Shown here in pieces: positions 27,373-37,028 of a stretch of 64,000 bases of DNA. The stretch is from Sphingomonas sp. S2M10 (GTDB taxonomy: Bacteria > Pseudomonadota > Alphaproteobacteria > Sphingomonadales > Sphingomonadaceae): contig NZ_JAAILI010000034.1 of NCBI RefSeq assembly GCF_012650175.1, positions 1-64,000 on the forward strand. The letters are read 5' to 3'. Numbering within the stretch: the first letter of the stretch is position 1; every line of letters begins with the position of its first letter. Under the pieces are notes generated by a model. It was not told where the DNA came from, searched no databases, and saw only the letters and a list, made by a program, of their open reading frames with translations. Made by a program: the position numbers and the translations under genes.

Positions 27373-27482
27373 ACAGCAAGGCGGAAGGTGACACCATTTC
27401 ACGGGCAAGCTCCGGAAGGGGCGACAATCGACCGGGCATATGCTCGATCGAACGGGAAACCCAGACTTGAAGGAATGGATAC

Positions 27483-27773
27483 TTGCGCAAGAAGACGGCA
27501 ATGATCGCTTCGCTCGCAGCTCTCGGCTTCCTCGCCGTCAGTGCCGGACCGGTGCAGGCGGACGGGATGCCGCCGGGCATGCCCGATCTTGAGGAGACCC
27601 TCAAGGCCAGGCCGGCGCCTGCCCAGCCCGATCCTGCCCACATGCAGGGCATGGCTCACGGTAAGGAGCAGATGCACGGCCAGATGATGCAGGGCCATCG
27701 AATGGCGATGCGGGATTCGCAGGACCAGGACGGCGCCTCCGGCATGTCACACAGGTCGGACGGTGGTTGCTGA
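27483..27773 (+). CDS. small His/Met-rich exported protein
   Basis: A 96-residue protein with a signal peptide (IASLAALGFLAVSAGPVQA) and a mature region dense in His and Met (HMQGMAHGKEQMHGQMMQGH). Such sequences bind Cu(I)/Ag(I) weakly and are typical of copper-resistance clusters. The start is TTG at 27483 with AAGGA eight bases upstream; ATG at 27501 is the alternative. It resembles the protein at 28092-28493 in composition and position relative to the TACGTA element. Confidence 0.65.
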   Translation: MRKKTAMIASLAALGFLAVSAGPVQADGMPPGMPDLEETLKARPAPAQPDPAHMQGMAHGKEQMHGQMMQGHRMAMRDSQDQDGASGMSHRSDGGC

Positions 27774-28091
27774 CCCTGCCATCATTCCATCAGACGACAA
27801 GGTTGACGGACAAGATCATGGCCGCTTTCAACCGAAGCCTTGGTCCGCCGTTCCCACGGCGGGCCAATCGCTTTTCTGGCCGGTCTCAGGACGAGAAAAC
27901 CAGGCCGGGTCACATTTTTGATCGATCCCGGATCATCATTTTACGCGCCTGCTCCAGCAGGCACACGGCCGATCGGATTTCGATTCGTAACTTACGTATA
28001 CAGACAGCGTCTCGCTAGCAGCATTGAAGCTTCGGAATTGCCGGGATCGGAACGTCGATCGGGCAACAGGAAGAACACTCGGAGACCCTCA
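27774..28091. other. 318-bp intergenic region
   Basis: No convincing gene. The only distinct feature is the TACGTA-core element at 27992-27999, which with its flanking ACAG matches the one upstream of the previous gene. The open frame that spans the region lacks coding character before 28092. Confidence 0.5.
27992..27999. promoter_or_regulatory. TACGTA-core element
   Basis: TTACGTAT plus ACAG, about 93 nt upstream of the gene at 28092; a 12-base match to the element at 27365. Confidence 0.35.
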
Positions 28092-28493
28092 ATGCGACAG
28101 ACGACATTTCTCGCGGCGCCCGTCAGCCTCTTCGCGACGCTAACCTTCGCCGCCGGCACCGCTCTCGCCCAGTCGACGCCCGCGCCCGCGCAGGCTGCGC
28201 CGGCCCATGCCCACCAGCAGGGCATGGATCATGGCGGGCAGCAGATGCACGATCAGATGATGAAGGATCATCAGGCCGGCGCGCAGAAGCAGCAGGGGCA
28301 ACCGGCCCAGCAGGATCAACAGGGCATGTCGGGGATGGCCGGCATGTCCGGCGGCTCGCCTGCATCGAACGGCTCGGGCATGGCCGGTAAGGCGAAGAGT
28401 GGCTGCTGCAAGATGCCGATGAAGAAGGCCAAGCCGGCGGCGAAGAAGAAGACCGCCAAGCCCATGGCCGACAAGCCGATGAGCGACATGTGA
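28092..28493 (+). CDS. His/Met-rich exported protein with Cys and Lys-rich tail
   Basis: A 133-residue protein with a signal peptide (LFATLTFAAGTALAQS), a His/Gln/Met-rich middle (HAHQQGMDHGGQQMHDQMM), a CC pair (SGCCKMPMKK) and a Lys/Ala/Pro C-terminal tail. No domain is recognised. Copper binding or buffering in the periplasm is inferred from composition and from the surrounding copper genes. A strong hairpin follows 36 nt after its stop. Confidence 0.65.
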   Translation: MRQTTFLAAPVSLFATLTFAAGTALAQSTPAPAQAAPAHAHQQGMDHGGQQMHDQMMKDHQAGAQKQQGQPAQQDQQGMSGMAGMSGGSPASNGSGMAGKAKSGCCKMPMKKAKPAAKKKTAKPMADKPMSDM

Positions 28494-28529
28494 GGTTTCC
28501 AGCCCCGAGAACAGACCCCAGGGGCTGAG

Positions 28530-28555
28530 GGCCCGCCGTTCCCCCGCGGCGGGCC
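28530..28555 (+). terminator. hairpin terminator
   Basis: GGCCCGCCG, an eight-base loop, CGGCGGGCC, then AGTTCTTT. A perfect 9-bp GC stem with a short T-rich tail after the 28092-28493 gene. Confidence 0.6.
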
Positions 28556-28640
28556 AGTTCTTTGACGATGCCCAGCGTCGCCCCGTGCTCCCAGCTTTCA
28601 AAACCGGGTCCGAGCGTCTGACTTGACAGAGGAAACAGCG

Positions 28641-28970
28641 ATGCGAAAACATCTTGGCGTCGGTGCTGCTGTTGGCTTTCTGCTCTTTGGCAGCACGCCG
28701 CTCCTCGCACAGGGTATCGGCCATAGCTTGTTCATGCGCGGCAAGATCGTCCGTATGGATGCGGGCGGCACAGTGGCCTGCCTGGGTAAGGCCGATGGCG
28801 CGCACATCGGGCAGATACTCGAAGTCTATCACGCAACGCCGCGCCACCGCCGTCTTGTCGGTCATGTCGAAGTCGACCAGATTTTCGACGACCATTATGC
28901 TCATTTCCGCGTGAGGGACGGGACGCTTCAGAAAGGCGATTGGGTGAGCCTAAAGCGCGTCCGGGCGTAA
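28641..28970 (+). CDS. small exported protein, GIGHSLFMRG family (second copy)
   Basis: A 109-residue paralogue of the protein at 19858. It has a signal peptide, then GIGHSLFMRGKIV, CLGKADGAHIGQILEVYHA and HRRLVGHVEVDQIFDDHYAH. Conservation is strongest in the GIGHSLFMRG and QIFDDH-type motifs. The function is unknown. AGAGGAA precedes the ATG at 28641. The two copies, 8.8 kb apart, bracket the electron-conduit operon. Confidence 0.75.
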   Translation: MRKHLGVGAAVGFLLFGSTPLLAQGIGHSLFMRGKIVRMDAGGTVACLGKADGAHIGQILEVYHATPRHRRLVGHVEVDQIFDDHYAHFRVRDGTLQKGDWVSLKRVRA

Positions 28971-29156
28971 CGCCAGAATTGGAATGCCAAGCGCCGCCCT
29001 CGCCAAAAGAAGACTCGGCCGAGTAACGCCTGTCTCGGCATAATTCCGATCAGGCGTGCGCGAATACGTTCAGGAGTCGATGAATAGTCATCGGCTCTGT
29101 TGGCGTGTCTGACCCTCAAGCCCGCGACCCCGATACCAGACTACCTTCTGCGGAAC

Positions 29157-29164
29157 TTACTTAT
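29157..29164. promoter_or_regulatory. TACGTA-like element (one mismatch)
   Basis: TTACTTAT, 59 nt upstream of the aldehyde dehydrogenase start and preceded by GGAAC. A weaker relative of the elements at 27365 and 27992. Confidence 0.25.
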
Positions 29165-29222
29165 AGGCCACCCGGGCAAAGAGATTACTCCGTCAGGCCA
29201 TCGATAGAGATGGAGTCAGGTT

Positions 29223-30743
29223 ATGTTCGAGAAGGCGATCGGGACCATTAACGCGGCGGCCTCCTTCCGACACCGCTATGATAATTTCATCGGAGGCCGC
29301 TGGAGCGCTCCTGCGGGCGGCGAGTATTTCGCCGACACGAGCCCGATCAATGGCGCCCAGATCGCAGAGTTCGCGCTGTCGACGCCGGAAGATGTCGAGC
29401 GCGCGCTCGATGCGGCGCACGCCGCCAAGGATCAATGGGCAAGGATCGCGCCCGCCGAACGCGCCAGGATTCTCAATCGCGTCGCCGACCGGCTCGAAGA
29501 CAATCTGGAGTTGCTGGCACTTGCCGAGACGATCGACAATGGCAAGCCGATCCGCGAGACGCGCGCTGCCGACGTGCCGCTCGCGATCGACCATTTCCGC
29601 TACTTCGCCGGCTGCATCCGGGCGGAGGAAGGCGGCATCTCGACGATCGATGCGGACACCATCGCCTATCATTTCCGCGAGCCGCTCGGCGTCGTCGGCC
29701 AGATCATCCCGTGGAACTTCCCGCTGCTGATGGCGGCGTGGAAGATCGCCCCGGCGCTGGCGGCGGGCAACTGCACCGTCATCAAACCCGCATCCCAGAC
29801 GCCGCTCACCTTGCTGATGTTCGCCGAGCTCACCGCCGACATCCTGCCGCCCGGCGTGCTCAATGTCGTTACCGGCCCGGGACGGACCGTTGGCCAGGCG
29901 ATCGCCGCCAATCCGCGCATCGCCAAGGTCTCGTTCACCGGCGAGACCGTCACCGGCAAGCAGATCATGCACGCCGCGGCGGACCATCTGATCCCCCAGA
30001 CGATGGAGCTTGGCGGCAAGTCGCCCAACATCTTCATGGCGGACGTGCTCGACGAGGACGATGCCTTCTTCGACAAGGCGCTCGAAGGCTTTACTTTGTT
30101 CGCCTTCAACAAGGGCGAGGTCTGTACCTGCCCGTCGCGCGCCCTGATCCATGAGTCGATCTTCGACCGCTTCATCGAGCGTGCCGTGGCGCGCGTCGCC
30201 GCGATCCGCCAGGGCGATCCGCTCGACCCGTCGGTCCAGGTCGGCGCGCAGGCGTCGGAGGACCAGCTCCACAAGATCCTGGGCTATATCGATATCGGCA
30301 AGGCCGAGGGCGCGCAGTGTCTGGTCGGTGGCGCCAGGGCGCTGCCGGGCGGTGCGCTCGACCAGGGCTATTTCGTGCAGCCGACCGTGTTCGTGGGTCA
30401 GAACCACATGCGCATCTTCCAGGAGGAGATCTTCGGTCCCGTCCTGTCGGTCACCACGTTCAAGACGGTCGAGGAGGCGATCGCACTTGCCAATGACACC
30501 GCCTACGGTCTTGGCGCGGGCGTCTGGACCCGGAGCGGCAACACCGCCTACCGGCTCGGCCGCGCGATCGAGGCCGGGCGGGTCTGGACCAACTGCTATC
30601 ATCAGTACCCCGCCCATGCCGCCTTCGGCGGATACAAGGCATCGGGCTTCGGGCGTGAAAACCACCGGATGATGCTCGATCATTATCAGCAGACCAAGAA
30701 TCTGCTCGTCTCCTATGACGAGCACGCGCTCGGCCTGTTCTGA
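29223..30743 (+). CDS. NAD(P)-dependent aldehyde dehydrogenase
   Basis: A 506-residue cytoplasmic ALDH of the acetaldehyde/AldB-ExaC type. Visible motifs are [22 protein letters not shown] for cofactor binding, [11 protein letters not shown], the catalytic Glu in MELGGKSPN, and the catalytic Cys in [12 protein letters not shown]. It oxidises the aldehyde made by the alcohol dehydrogenase encoded 25 nt downstream. Length is normal. Confidence 0.92.
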   Translation: MFEKAIGTINAAASFRHRYDNFIGGRWSAPAGGEYFADTSPINGAQIAEFALSTPEDVERALDAAHAAKDQWARIAPAERARILNRVADRLEDNLELLALAETIDNGKPIRETRAADVPLAIDHFRYFAGCIRAEEGGISTIDADTIAYHFREPLGVVGQIIPWNFPLLMAAWKIAPALAAGNCTVIKPASQTPLTLLMFAELTADILPPGVLNVVTGPGRTVGQAIAANPRIAKVSFTGETVTGKQIMHAAADHLIPQTMELGGKSPNIFMADVLDEDDAFFDKALEGFTLFAFNKGEVCTCPSRALIHESIFDRFIERAVARVAAIRQGDPLDPSVQVGAQASEDQLHKILGYIDIGKAEGAQCLVGGARALPGGALDQGYFVQPTVFVGQNHMRIFQEEIFGPVLSVTTFKTVEEAIALANDTAYGLGAGVWTRSGNTAYRLGRAIEAGRVWTNCYHQYPAHAAFGGYKASGFGRENHRMMLDHYQQTKNLLVSYDEHALGLF

Positions 30744-30768
30744 CCCCTCGCTCAAAGGAGAAACGGAC

Positions 30769-31794
30769 ATGGCGAAAACCATGAAGGCGGCGGTCGTCCG
30801 CGAATTCGGCAAGCCCCTGGTCATCGAGGAGGCGCCGATCCCGGCGGTCGGCCCCGGGCAGATCCTGGTCAAGATTGCGGCAACCGGCGTGTGCCATACC
30901 GACCTGCACGCGGCAGAAGGAGACTGGCCGGTCAAGCCCAACCCGCCCTTCATTCCTGGCCATGAAGGCGTCGGGCATGTCGCCGCCGTCGGTGCAGGCG
31001 TCACCCATGTGAAGGAAGGCGACCGGGTCGGTGTGCCCTGGCTCTACACCGCCTGCGGGCACTGCGTGCATTGCCTGGGTGGCTGGGAGACGCTTTGCCA
31101 CGAACAGCAGAACACCGGCTATTCGGTCAATGGCAGCTTTGCCGAATATGTCCTCGCCGATCCCAACTATGTTGGTCACCTTCCCGACAATGTCGACTTC
31201 CTCGACATTGCGCCGATCCTCTGCGCGGGCGTCACCGTCTACAAGGGATTGAAGGCCACCGAGGCCCGACCCGGCGAGTGGGTGGTCGTCTCCGGCATTG
31301 GCGGGCTCGGCCACATGGCGGTGCAATATGCCCGAGCCATGGGTCTCAATGTGGCCGCGGTCGACATCGACGATAGCAAGCTCGACCTCGCTACACGCCT
31401 TGGCGCCACACTGACGGTCAACGCGCGCAACGAGGACCCTTCGGCAGCGCTCAAGAAAGCCATTGGCGGCGCGCACGGGGCGCTGGTGACCGCCGTTTCG
31501 CCCAAGGCGTTCCAGCAGGCGCTCGGCATGGTCCGGCGCGGCGGCACGGTCGCGCTCAACGGCCTGCCGCCGGGCGACTTCCCGTTGTCGATCTTCGACA
31601 CCGTGCTGAACGGCATTACCGTGCGCGGCTCGATCGTTGGCACGCGGCTCGATCTGCTCGAGGCACTGGCGTTCGCCGGCGAGGGCAAGGTCAAGGCCAC
31701 GGTCCATGCGGACAGGCTCGAGAACATCAACGACGTCTTCTCCCGCATGCATCATGGCGACATCGAGGGCCGGATCGTCCTCGACCTCGCCTGA
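30769..31794 (+). CDS. adhP: zinc-dependent alcohol dehydrogenase (AdhP/AdhA type)
   Basis: A 341-residue medium-chain dehydrogenase. The catalytic zinc site (GVCHTD, GHEGVG) and the structural zinc site with four Cys (CGHCVHC, then LCHEQ) are intact. The Rossmann motif is [13 protein letters not shown]. It converts primary alcohols such as ethanol to aldehydes with NAD. AAAGGAG precedes the ATG at 30769. The pair with the aldehyde dehydrogenase suggests alcohol oxidation or fermentative redox balancing. Confidence 0.92.
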   Translation: MAKTMKAAVVREFGKPLVIEEAPIPAVGPGQILVKIAATGVCHTDLHAAEGDWPVKPNPPFIPGHEGVGHVAAVGAGVTHVKEGDRVGVPWLYTACGHCVHCLGGWETLCHEQQNTGYSVNGSFAEYVLADPNYVGHLPDNVDFLDIAPILCAGVTVYKGLKATEARPGEWVVVSGIGGLGHMAVQYARAMGLNVAAVDIDDSKLDLATRLGATLTVNARNEDPSAALKKAIGGAHGALVTAVSPKAFQQALGMVRRGGTVALNGLPPGDFPLSIFDTVLNGITVRGSIVGTRLDLLEALAFAGEGKVKATVHADRLENINDVFSRMHHGDIEGRIVLDLA

Positions 31795-31819
31795 AGCCGA
31801 CTTCGCGAAAGTACAGTTC

Positions 31820-33526
31820 ATGTCTCCCTTACATATCCGGCCGATCGCGCGGCGCCGTTTCGTCCAGGGGCTGGCGATCGGCGGCGCGGTCGCCGGTTTC
31901 GCCCCGGCGCTTCTCGCGCGATCCGCACCAACCTTGCCCGCTGAGCTGAGCGGGACCGAGTTCGACCTCGAGATCGCCGAGCTGCCGGTCAACTTCACCG
32001 GCAAACGCCGTATCGCGACCGCCGTGAACGGCAGCGTGCCCGCGCCGGTCCTGCGCCTGCGCGAAGGCGACACGGTCACGCTGCGCGTACGCAACGGCCT
32101 CAAGGAGATGTCGAGCATCCATTGGCACGGCATCATCGTGCCGGCGGAGATGGACGGCGTGCCCGGCATCAGCTTTGCCGGCATCGCGCCGGGCGAGACC
32201 TTCACCTATCGCTTCGAGGTCCGCCAGAGCGGAACCTACTGGTATCACGCTCACACGCTCGCCGAGCAGACGGGACTCTATGGAGCGATCATCGTGGAGC
32301 CAAAACAGGTGCCGACGGCGCGGGCGCCCGATCGCGACTATTGCATCGTGCTCAGCGACTGGTCGGACGAGCCGCCGTTGCAGATCTTCCTCAATCTCAA
32401 GAAGCAGAGCAGCTACTATAATTTTGCGCAGCCGACCGCCGGCGATTTCCTCAAGGATGTCGGCACCATGGGCTTGGGCAAGGCGCTCGAGCGGCGGCGG
32501 ATGTGGAACAGCTCGCGGATGAACCCGACCGACTACAGCGATGTCTCTGCCGCGACCTACACCTATCTGATGAACGGCGCGCCGCCCGCCGGCAACTGGA
32601 CCGGTATCGCCGCGCCCGGCGAGCGCGTGCGCCTGCGCTTCGTCGGCGCGGGGACGGCGACGTTCTTCGACGTGCGGATCCCCGGGGTCGAGCTGACGGT
32701 CGTATCGACCGACGGGCAGCCGGTCGAGCCGGTCACGGTCGAGGAATTCCGGATCGGCCCGGGCGAGACCTACGACGTCGAGTTCACCATGCCCGAGGGC
32801 GGCGCCCGCACCATCTTCGCGCAGGCGATCGATCGGAGCGGCTATGCGCGTGGCACGATCGCACCGGCCCCGGGCATGGCGGCAGCCGTGCCGCCGCTCG
32901 ATGCCCGGACCTGGCTCGAGCCGGTCGACATGATGGGCGCGATGGCGACGATGGGCGCAATGGGAGGCGACGCGCATGCCGGGCACGGCATGACCGAGAT
33001 GCCGGCCAGGGCACGGCACGCCCGCACCGAATATGGCGCCAATACCGACATGCGCGTCGACTATCCGCGCACCAATCTCGACGATCCCGGCGCCGGGCTG
33101 CGCGGGCGCGGCTGGCGCGTGCTGACGCTGGCCGATCTGCGCACGCCGGGCGGCGATCCCGACCCGCGCGAGCCCGAGCGCGACATCGAGCTGCATCTGA
33201 CGGGCAATATGGAACGGTTCATCTGGTCGCTCGACGGCATCAAGCTCAACGATTCCAGGCCGCTTCATTTCAAGCCAAACGAGCGGCTGCGCGTCACCTT
33301 CGTCAACGACACGATGATGGCGCATCCGATGCATCTGCACGGCATGTGGAGCGATGTCGAAGGCCCGGACGGCGCCTTCCAGGTCCGCAAGCATACGGTC
33401 GTGGTCCAGCCCGCCCAGCGGGTGAGCTTCCGCGTCACCGCCGACGCCATGGGCCGATGGGCCTTCCACTGCCATCTGCTCTATCACATGGCGGCCGGCA
33501 TGTTCCGGGAGGTGGTGGTCGCATGA
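31820..33526 (+). CDS. copA: multicopper oxidase CopA/PcoA (copy 1)
   Basis: A 568-residue periplasmic copper-resistance oxidase exported by Tat (ARRRFVQGL). Copper ligands are visible in order: HWHG at 101-104, WYHAH at 141-145, HPMHLHG in the C-terminal domain, and HCHLLYHMAAGM near the end, containing the type 1 and type 2/3 ligands. It oxidises Cu(I) and sequesters copper. A short Met-rich stretch (MMGAMATMGAMGG) is present but smaller than in copy 2. It overlaps copB by 4 nt. Confidence 0.93.
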   Translation: MSPLHIRPIARRRFVQGLAIGGAVAGFAPALLARSAPTLPAELSGTEFDLEIAELPVNFTGKRRIATAVNGSVPAPVLRLREGDTVTLRVRNGLKEMSSIHWHGIIVPAEMDGVPGISFAGIAPGETFTYRFEVRQSGTYWYHAHTLAEQTGLYGAIIVEPKQVPTARAPDRDYCIVLSDWSDEPPLQIFLNLKKQSSYYNFAQPTAGDFLKDVGTMGLGKALERRRMWNSSRMNPTDYSDVSAATYTYLMNGAPPAGNWTGIAAPGERVRLRFVGAGTATFFDVRIPGVELTVVSTDGQPVEPVTVEEFRIGPGETYDVEFTMPEGGARTIFAQAIDRSGYARGTIAPAPGMAAAVPPLDARTWLEPVDMMGAMATMGAMGGDAHAGHGMTEMPARARHARTEYGANTDMRVDYPRTNLDDPGAGLRGRGWRVLTLADLRTPGGDPDPREPERDIELHLTGNMERFIWSLDGIKLNDSRPLHFKPNERLRVTFVNDTMMAHPMHLHGMWSDVEGPDGAFQVRKHTVVVQPAQRVSFRVTADAMGRWAFHCHLLYHMAAGMFREVVVA

Positions 33527-34509
33527 TCCGGATTTTCCCCTCGCGCGGCATCGCTCTTGGCGCTGCCCTCTTCCTGGCGCCGGCGATCACGGCTCCCGCC
33601 CTCGCGCAGGATGCCTCGCCCCCGTCGCCCGCCGCCACCCCTGCCCAAACGGCCACTCCCGCTCAGCACACCCCTTCCGCGCAAGGCTCTCAGGACCATG
33701 CGGGCATGGACATGCCGGGCATGGATATGACCGACACGAAGGCGTCCGGTAACGGCGCCACGATGGACATGGGCTCGATGCAGGGTGGCAAGGCCCCGCC
33801 GGACGCGCGCAACTCGGACGATTATGCCGACGGCTATCGCAACTCGACGCTGCCGGGCTATGAGATGGCCGACAAGCTCTCGATCCCCAAGATACTTGTC
33901 GATGAGCTCGAATTCGCCAGCGGCAACGAGGGTCAGGGCGTGGGTTGGACCGTGCTCGTCACCAAGGGTCAGGACAATGACAAGCTCTGGCTGCGCAGCC
34001 AGGGCCTCAAGAACTCCCGCGACCAACGTCTCGATCCGGAGAGCAGCGTCGAGGCGCTGTGGTGGCACAGCAAGAACCCGTTCTGGGGCACGCTGCTCGG
34101 GGTCAGGCAGGATCTCGGCAAGGGCGCGACGACATGGCTGGCCGCCGGCGTCGAGGGACTGGCGCCTTATTGGTTCGACGTCCAGCTCACCGGCTATGTA
34201 GGGACCGATGGGCGTCTCGCGGCGCGCGCCAAGGCCTCCTATGAGGTCCTGTTCACCAATCGGTTGATCCTCACACCGCAGGTAGAGACCAATATCTATT
34301 CGAAGCGGTCGAGAGATCGGCAGCTTGGCAGCGGCTTCAGCAATGTCGAGCTGAGCGGACGGTTGCGCTACGAGGTGTCGCGCAAGTTCGCGCCCTATAT
34401 CGGCTTCGTCTGGGAGCGTGCGTTCGATGGCACGGCGGGCTTCCGACGCCTGCGGGGCGAGGGGTCATCCGAACACCGGCTGGTGATCGGCTTGCGCGCT
34501 TGGTGGTGA
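33523..34509 (+). CDS. copB: outer-membrane copper-resistance protein CopB/PcoB (copy 1)
   Basis: A 328-residue protein with a signal peptide, a Met/His-rich N-terminal region (HAGMDMPGMDMTD) and a C-terminal beta-barrel-type domain (LEFASGNEGQG, ... SNVELSGRLRYEVSRKFAPY) diagnostic of the CopB family. The pair copA-copB handles periplasmic copper. The ATG overlaps the copA stop. The barrel ends in an aromatic residue (W), as usual for outer-membrane proteins. Confidence 0.92.
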   Translation: MIRIFPSRGIALGAALFLAPAITAPALAQDASPPSPAATPAQTATPAQHTPSAQGSQDHAGMDMPGMDMTDTKASGNGATMDMGSMQGGKAPPDARNSDDYADGYRNSTLPGYEMADKLSIPKILVDELEFASGNEGQGVGWTVLVTKGQDNDKLWLRSQGLKNSRDQRLDPESSVEALWWHSKNPFWGTLLGVRQDLGKGATTWLAAGVEGLAPYWFDVQLTGYVGTDGRLAARAKASYEVLFTNRLILTPQVETNIYSKRSRDRQLGSGFSNVELSGRLRYEVSRKFAPYIGFVWERAFDGTAGFRRLRGEGSSEHRLVIGLRAWW

Positions 34510-35738
34510 TACCGGCTCTCCGACGAACCGCTGACCCGCTTGTTCCCCAAGGCGAATCACACGATGGCAAGCGTGGTCAATCCTCCTTCATTGTGTTGCT
34601 GCTCGCGGCGGTGTCGGCCTCGGCAGGGCAGACGGCCATTCTCGCTTTCCTTCCGACCCTGGTCGACCCAAATCCCGGCGGGCTTTCCTCGGCGCATGAT
34701 TTTCATGTCGCGAGCTTGACCGCCGTCCACCCGCTGGCAGCACTGGTGGCGGCACCGCTTTGGGGCTGGATTGCCGACCGGGTCGACTACCGCGTCATGT
34801 TGCGCACAGCGCTCATTATCCTCGCGATGGTGACTGCACCAGTTGGCCTCGTAGCTCTGCCGACTCTCTACGTTTTGCGCACGGTCGCGGGGATGGCGGC
34901 CGCCGCCATCATACCGCTTGCGCTGCTCAGTGCGAGTTTCGCCGCGGTCAGCCGTGGGGAGCAGGCGCGGCGTTTCACCTGGTTGACGGGGTCTGTATTT
35001 TTGGGAGACCTCGGCGGACCGCTTTTGGCGGAAGCCTCCGTTGCGATCATGCCCGGCGCGCCGCTCATGATCGTTGCTGCCAGCATCGGCACCGTCGCGG
35101 GGTCGCTTTGCCTTGTAAGCCTGCCAGGCCGCTGTGCGCACTGCCTCGACTCAGGAGATCCGCCGCCGCCGACAGTCTGCGCCACGGGAGTCCTATTACT
35201 CATCACGATCGCTGCGGGGGCCGGGCTTGCCGCTATGCACGTCAATCTCCTGATGACGCGCAGTGCGGTCTCGCTGAGCCGCGAGCAGATCGCCTGGATG
35301 CTCAGTCTTTGCGGATTCGGCATGCTGGCGGCGCAGATCTTTCATGCAAGGCTCGATTGGTTAGTGAAGGTTCCCGGGCGTCTTGCCGGATTGACGCTCG
35401 GTTTGCTGGCAGCGGCGCTCGTTGCCTTTCCACTCGCATCAAGCATAGCCGATATGAGCGTGTTCATCCTGGTCGCCGGTTGGAGCTCGGCGAGCCTGCG
35501 ATTGGTCACAAGCTTCTGGATCAGCGGTTCTGCGGCGGCCTCAGGGGTGAGGCTTGGCCTCCAGCATTCGGCTGCCAGCATCGGGCAGGCACTGGCGCCC
35601 GTGGCGCTCGCTTTCGCCGCACCCGGCGCTCAGCCTCTCGTCCTCTGGAGCATTGCCGGCCTGTCGCTCCTGCTGCTTGTGGTCCTGCCACTAGCTTGGA
35701 AACGGCCCTCTTCAGGTGCTAATTCGTCAGGCGGATAA
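34500..35738 (+). CDS. MFS transporter
   Basis: A membrane protein of about 400 residues with about twelve helices. The MFS loop motif appears as GWIADRVDYRVMLRTAL. The substrate is not evident. The true start is uncertain: the open frame begins with TTG/GTG codons overlapping the copB end, and no clear ribosome site was found. Codon and base usage is slightly less GC-rich than copAB. Confidence 0.7.
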   Translation: MVVIPALRRTADPLVPQGESHDGKRGQSSFIVLLLAAVSASAGQTAILAFLPTLVDPNPGGLSSAHDFHVASLTAVHPLAALVAAPLWGWIADRVDYRVMLRTALIILAMVTAPVGLVALPTLYVLRTVAGMAAAAIIPLALLSASFAAVSRGEQARRFTWLTGSVFLGDLGGPLLAEASVAIMPGAPLMIVAASIGTVAGSLCLVSLPGRCAHCLDSGDPPPPTVCATGVLLLITIAAGAGLAAMHVNLLMTRSAVSLSREQIAWMLSLCGFGMLAAQIFHARLDWLVKVPGRLAGLTLGLLAAALVAFPLASSIADMSVFILVAGWSSASLRLVTSFWISGSAAASGVRLGLQHSAASIGQALAPVALAFAAPGAQPLVLWSIAGLSLLLLVVLPLAWKRPSSGANSSGG

Positions 35739-35919
35739 GGGGAGCGCGTAAATCGATATGAAGCGTACCGTCCACCACTATCCAAGATGTGTTGCTGTGA
35801 CAAATGAGCCCAGCCGCGGGCAAGGCCCTTGGGCGCAGCTGGGTTGGTTTCCTCTGGAAAAACGACGTGCTCGTGTCCCCACCTGGCCTCTTTAGCGTTG
35901 GCGGTCGGACGCGGTCCAT

Positions 35920-36369
35920 TTACTCATTCGACGAGAGGCGTCTGTGACGGCCGATTGCCTCGAGGAGTAGACGGCTCCTTAGTGGTTTAGTGATCATGTG
36001 ATCAAAGCCCGCGTCGGCAGCGCGGCGGGCGAGAACCTCGTCATGGAAGCCCGAAATCATGATGGAGCATCCGGACCAGCCCAGCGATCGGAGTTGGCGC
36101 AGGATCGAAAAGCCATCAATGTCCGGCATGCGATAATCAACAATCAGGCAATTGGCTCGCTTGGCACGCGAATCGGCCAAAAGCGCGCTACCACTTGTAT
36201 AGCTACAGACGCAGTAGCCACGGGATCTAAGGAGAAGCTGAAGGGCACGCCGAACACCCGGGTCGTCGTCGGAGACGAGGATGGTGTAGCGCCCATCACC
36301 TTGTGTGTCAGAAAACGAAGACATCTCGCGCGACATGAGGACCTGTTGCATCACGGCAATGGCTCGCAC
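35920..36369 (-). CDS. single-domain response regulator
   Basis: A 149-residue receiver domain with the phospho-acceptor Asp at about residue 78 (CLIVDYRMPDIDGF), an acidic pocket (SDDDPGV) and the conserved Lys in ITKPL. No output domain. It lies 38 nt downstream of the FixJ gene on the same strand and may be a phosphate sink or FixL partner. The start may be internal (ATG at residue 12 or 16). Confidence 0.8.
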   Translation of the reverse strand: MRAIAVMQQVLMSREMSSFSDTQGDGRYTILVSDDDPGVRRALQLLLRSRGYCVCSYTSGSALLADSRAKRANCLIVDYRMPDIDGFSILRQLRSLGWSGCSIMISGFHDEVLARRAADAGFDHMITKPLRSRLLLEAIGRHRRLSSNE

Positions 36370-36387
36370 GATGCGGCATCCTCGTCG

Positions 36388-36395
36388 CTACGTAG
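36388..36395. promoter_or_regulatory. TACGTA-core palindrome
   Basis: CTACGTAG, a perfect 8-bp palindrome between fixJ and the single receiver gene; same core as the elements at 19754, 27365 and 27992. Confidence 0.3.
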
Positions 36396-36407
36396 AGGGC
36401 GCAGTTA

Positions 36408-37028
36408 TCACGTCTTGCGACCGAACCCGGCAGCAAAGGCGATCCTCAACGCCTCAGAGAGATTGCGGACCTCGAGCTTGGCCATGAGGCTGGCGCGGTG
36501 AACCTCGACCGTCCGGGATGAGCAACCCAGATCATAGGCGATCGTCTTGTTGGGCAAGCCGTTCGCCAATCCTTCCAGCACTTCCTGCTCGCGGGGGGTC
36601 AAGGCAGCAACCCGCACCTCGGCTTCCGACGATTCCAGCGCGCGAAGGTCGACATCGTCGAGACGAGCGAAAGCGCGCCTCACGGCCTCGAGCAGGGCAG
36701 CCTTCTCGAAGGGCTTTTCGAGAAAGTCAATCGCGCCGCCTTTCATAGCCTGCACAGCTACCGACACATCGCCGTGGCCGGTCAGGACGATGACCGGCAT
36801 GTTGATCCCACGCGCAGCCATAGTGGTCTGGACTTGGAGACCGTCCATTTCAGGCATCCGCACATCCAAGATAACGCAGCCTACTTCGGCGGACTTCGCT
36901 GTCCTGAGAAATTCCACTCCGGAGGTGTAGGCGATGACATCATAGCCCGCGGTTTTGAGCGCGAAGCTTGCCGCCTTGCGGATGCTCTCCTCGTCGTCGA
37001 CCAGATGAATGATGCGTCTATCCCCCAT
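36408..37028 (-). CDS. fixJ: FixJ-type response regulator
   Basis: A 206-residue transcription activator. It has an N-terminal receiver with Asp55 ([15 protein letters not shown]) and a C-terminal LuxR-type HTH ([37 protein letters not shown]). It is phosphorylated by the FixL-type kinase encoded upstream, which it overlaps by 11 nt. Targets are likely microaerobic genes; candidate TACGTA boxes lie elsewhere in the window. Confidence 0.88.
   Translation of the reverse strand: MGDRRIIHLVDDEESIRKAASFALKTAGYDVIAYTSGVEFLRTAKSAEVGCVILDVRMPEMDGLQVQTTMAARGINMPVIVLTGHGDVSVAVQAMKGGAIDFLEKPFEKAALLEAVRRAFARLDDVDLRALESSEAEVRVAALTPREQEVLEGLANGLPNKTIAYDLGCSSRTVEVHRASLMAKLEVRNLSEALRIAFAAGFGRKT

Noticed and set aside
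29193..31004. 603-codon minus-strand frame opposite the aldehyde dehydrogenase gene
   Set aside because: The plus-strand frame has intact catalytic motifs and a ribosome site; the minus frame is low-complexity and has none.
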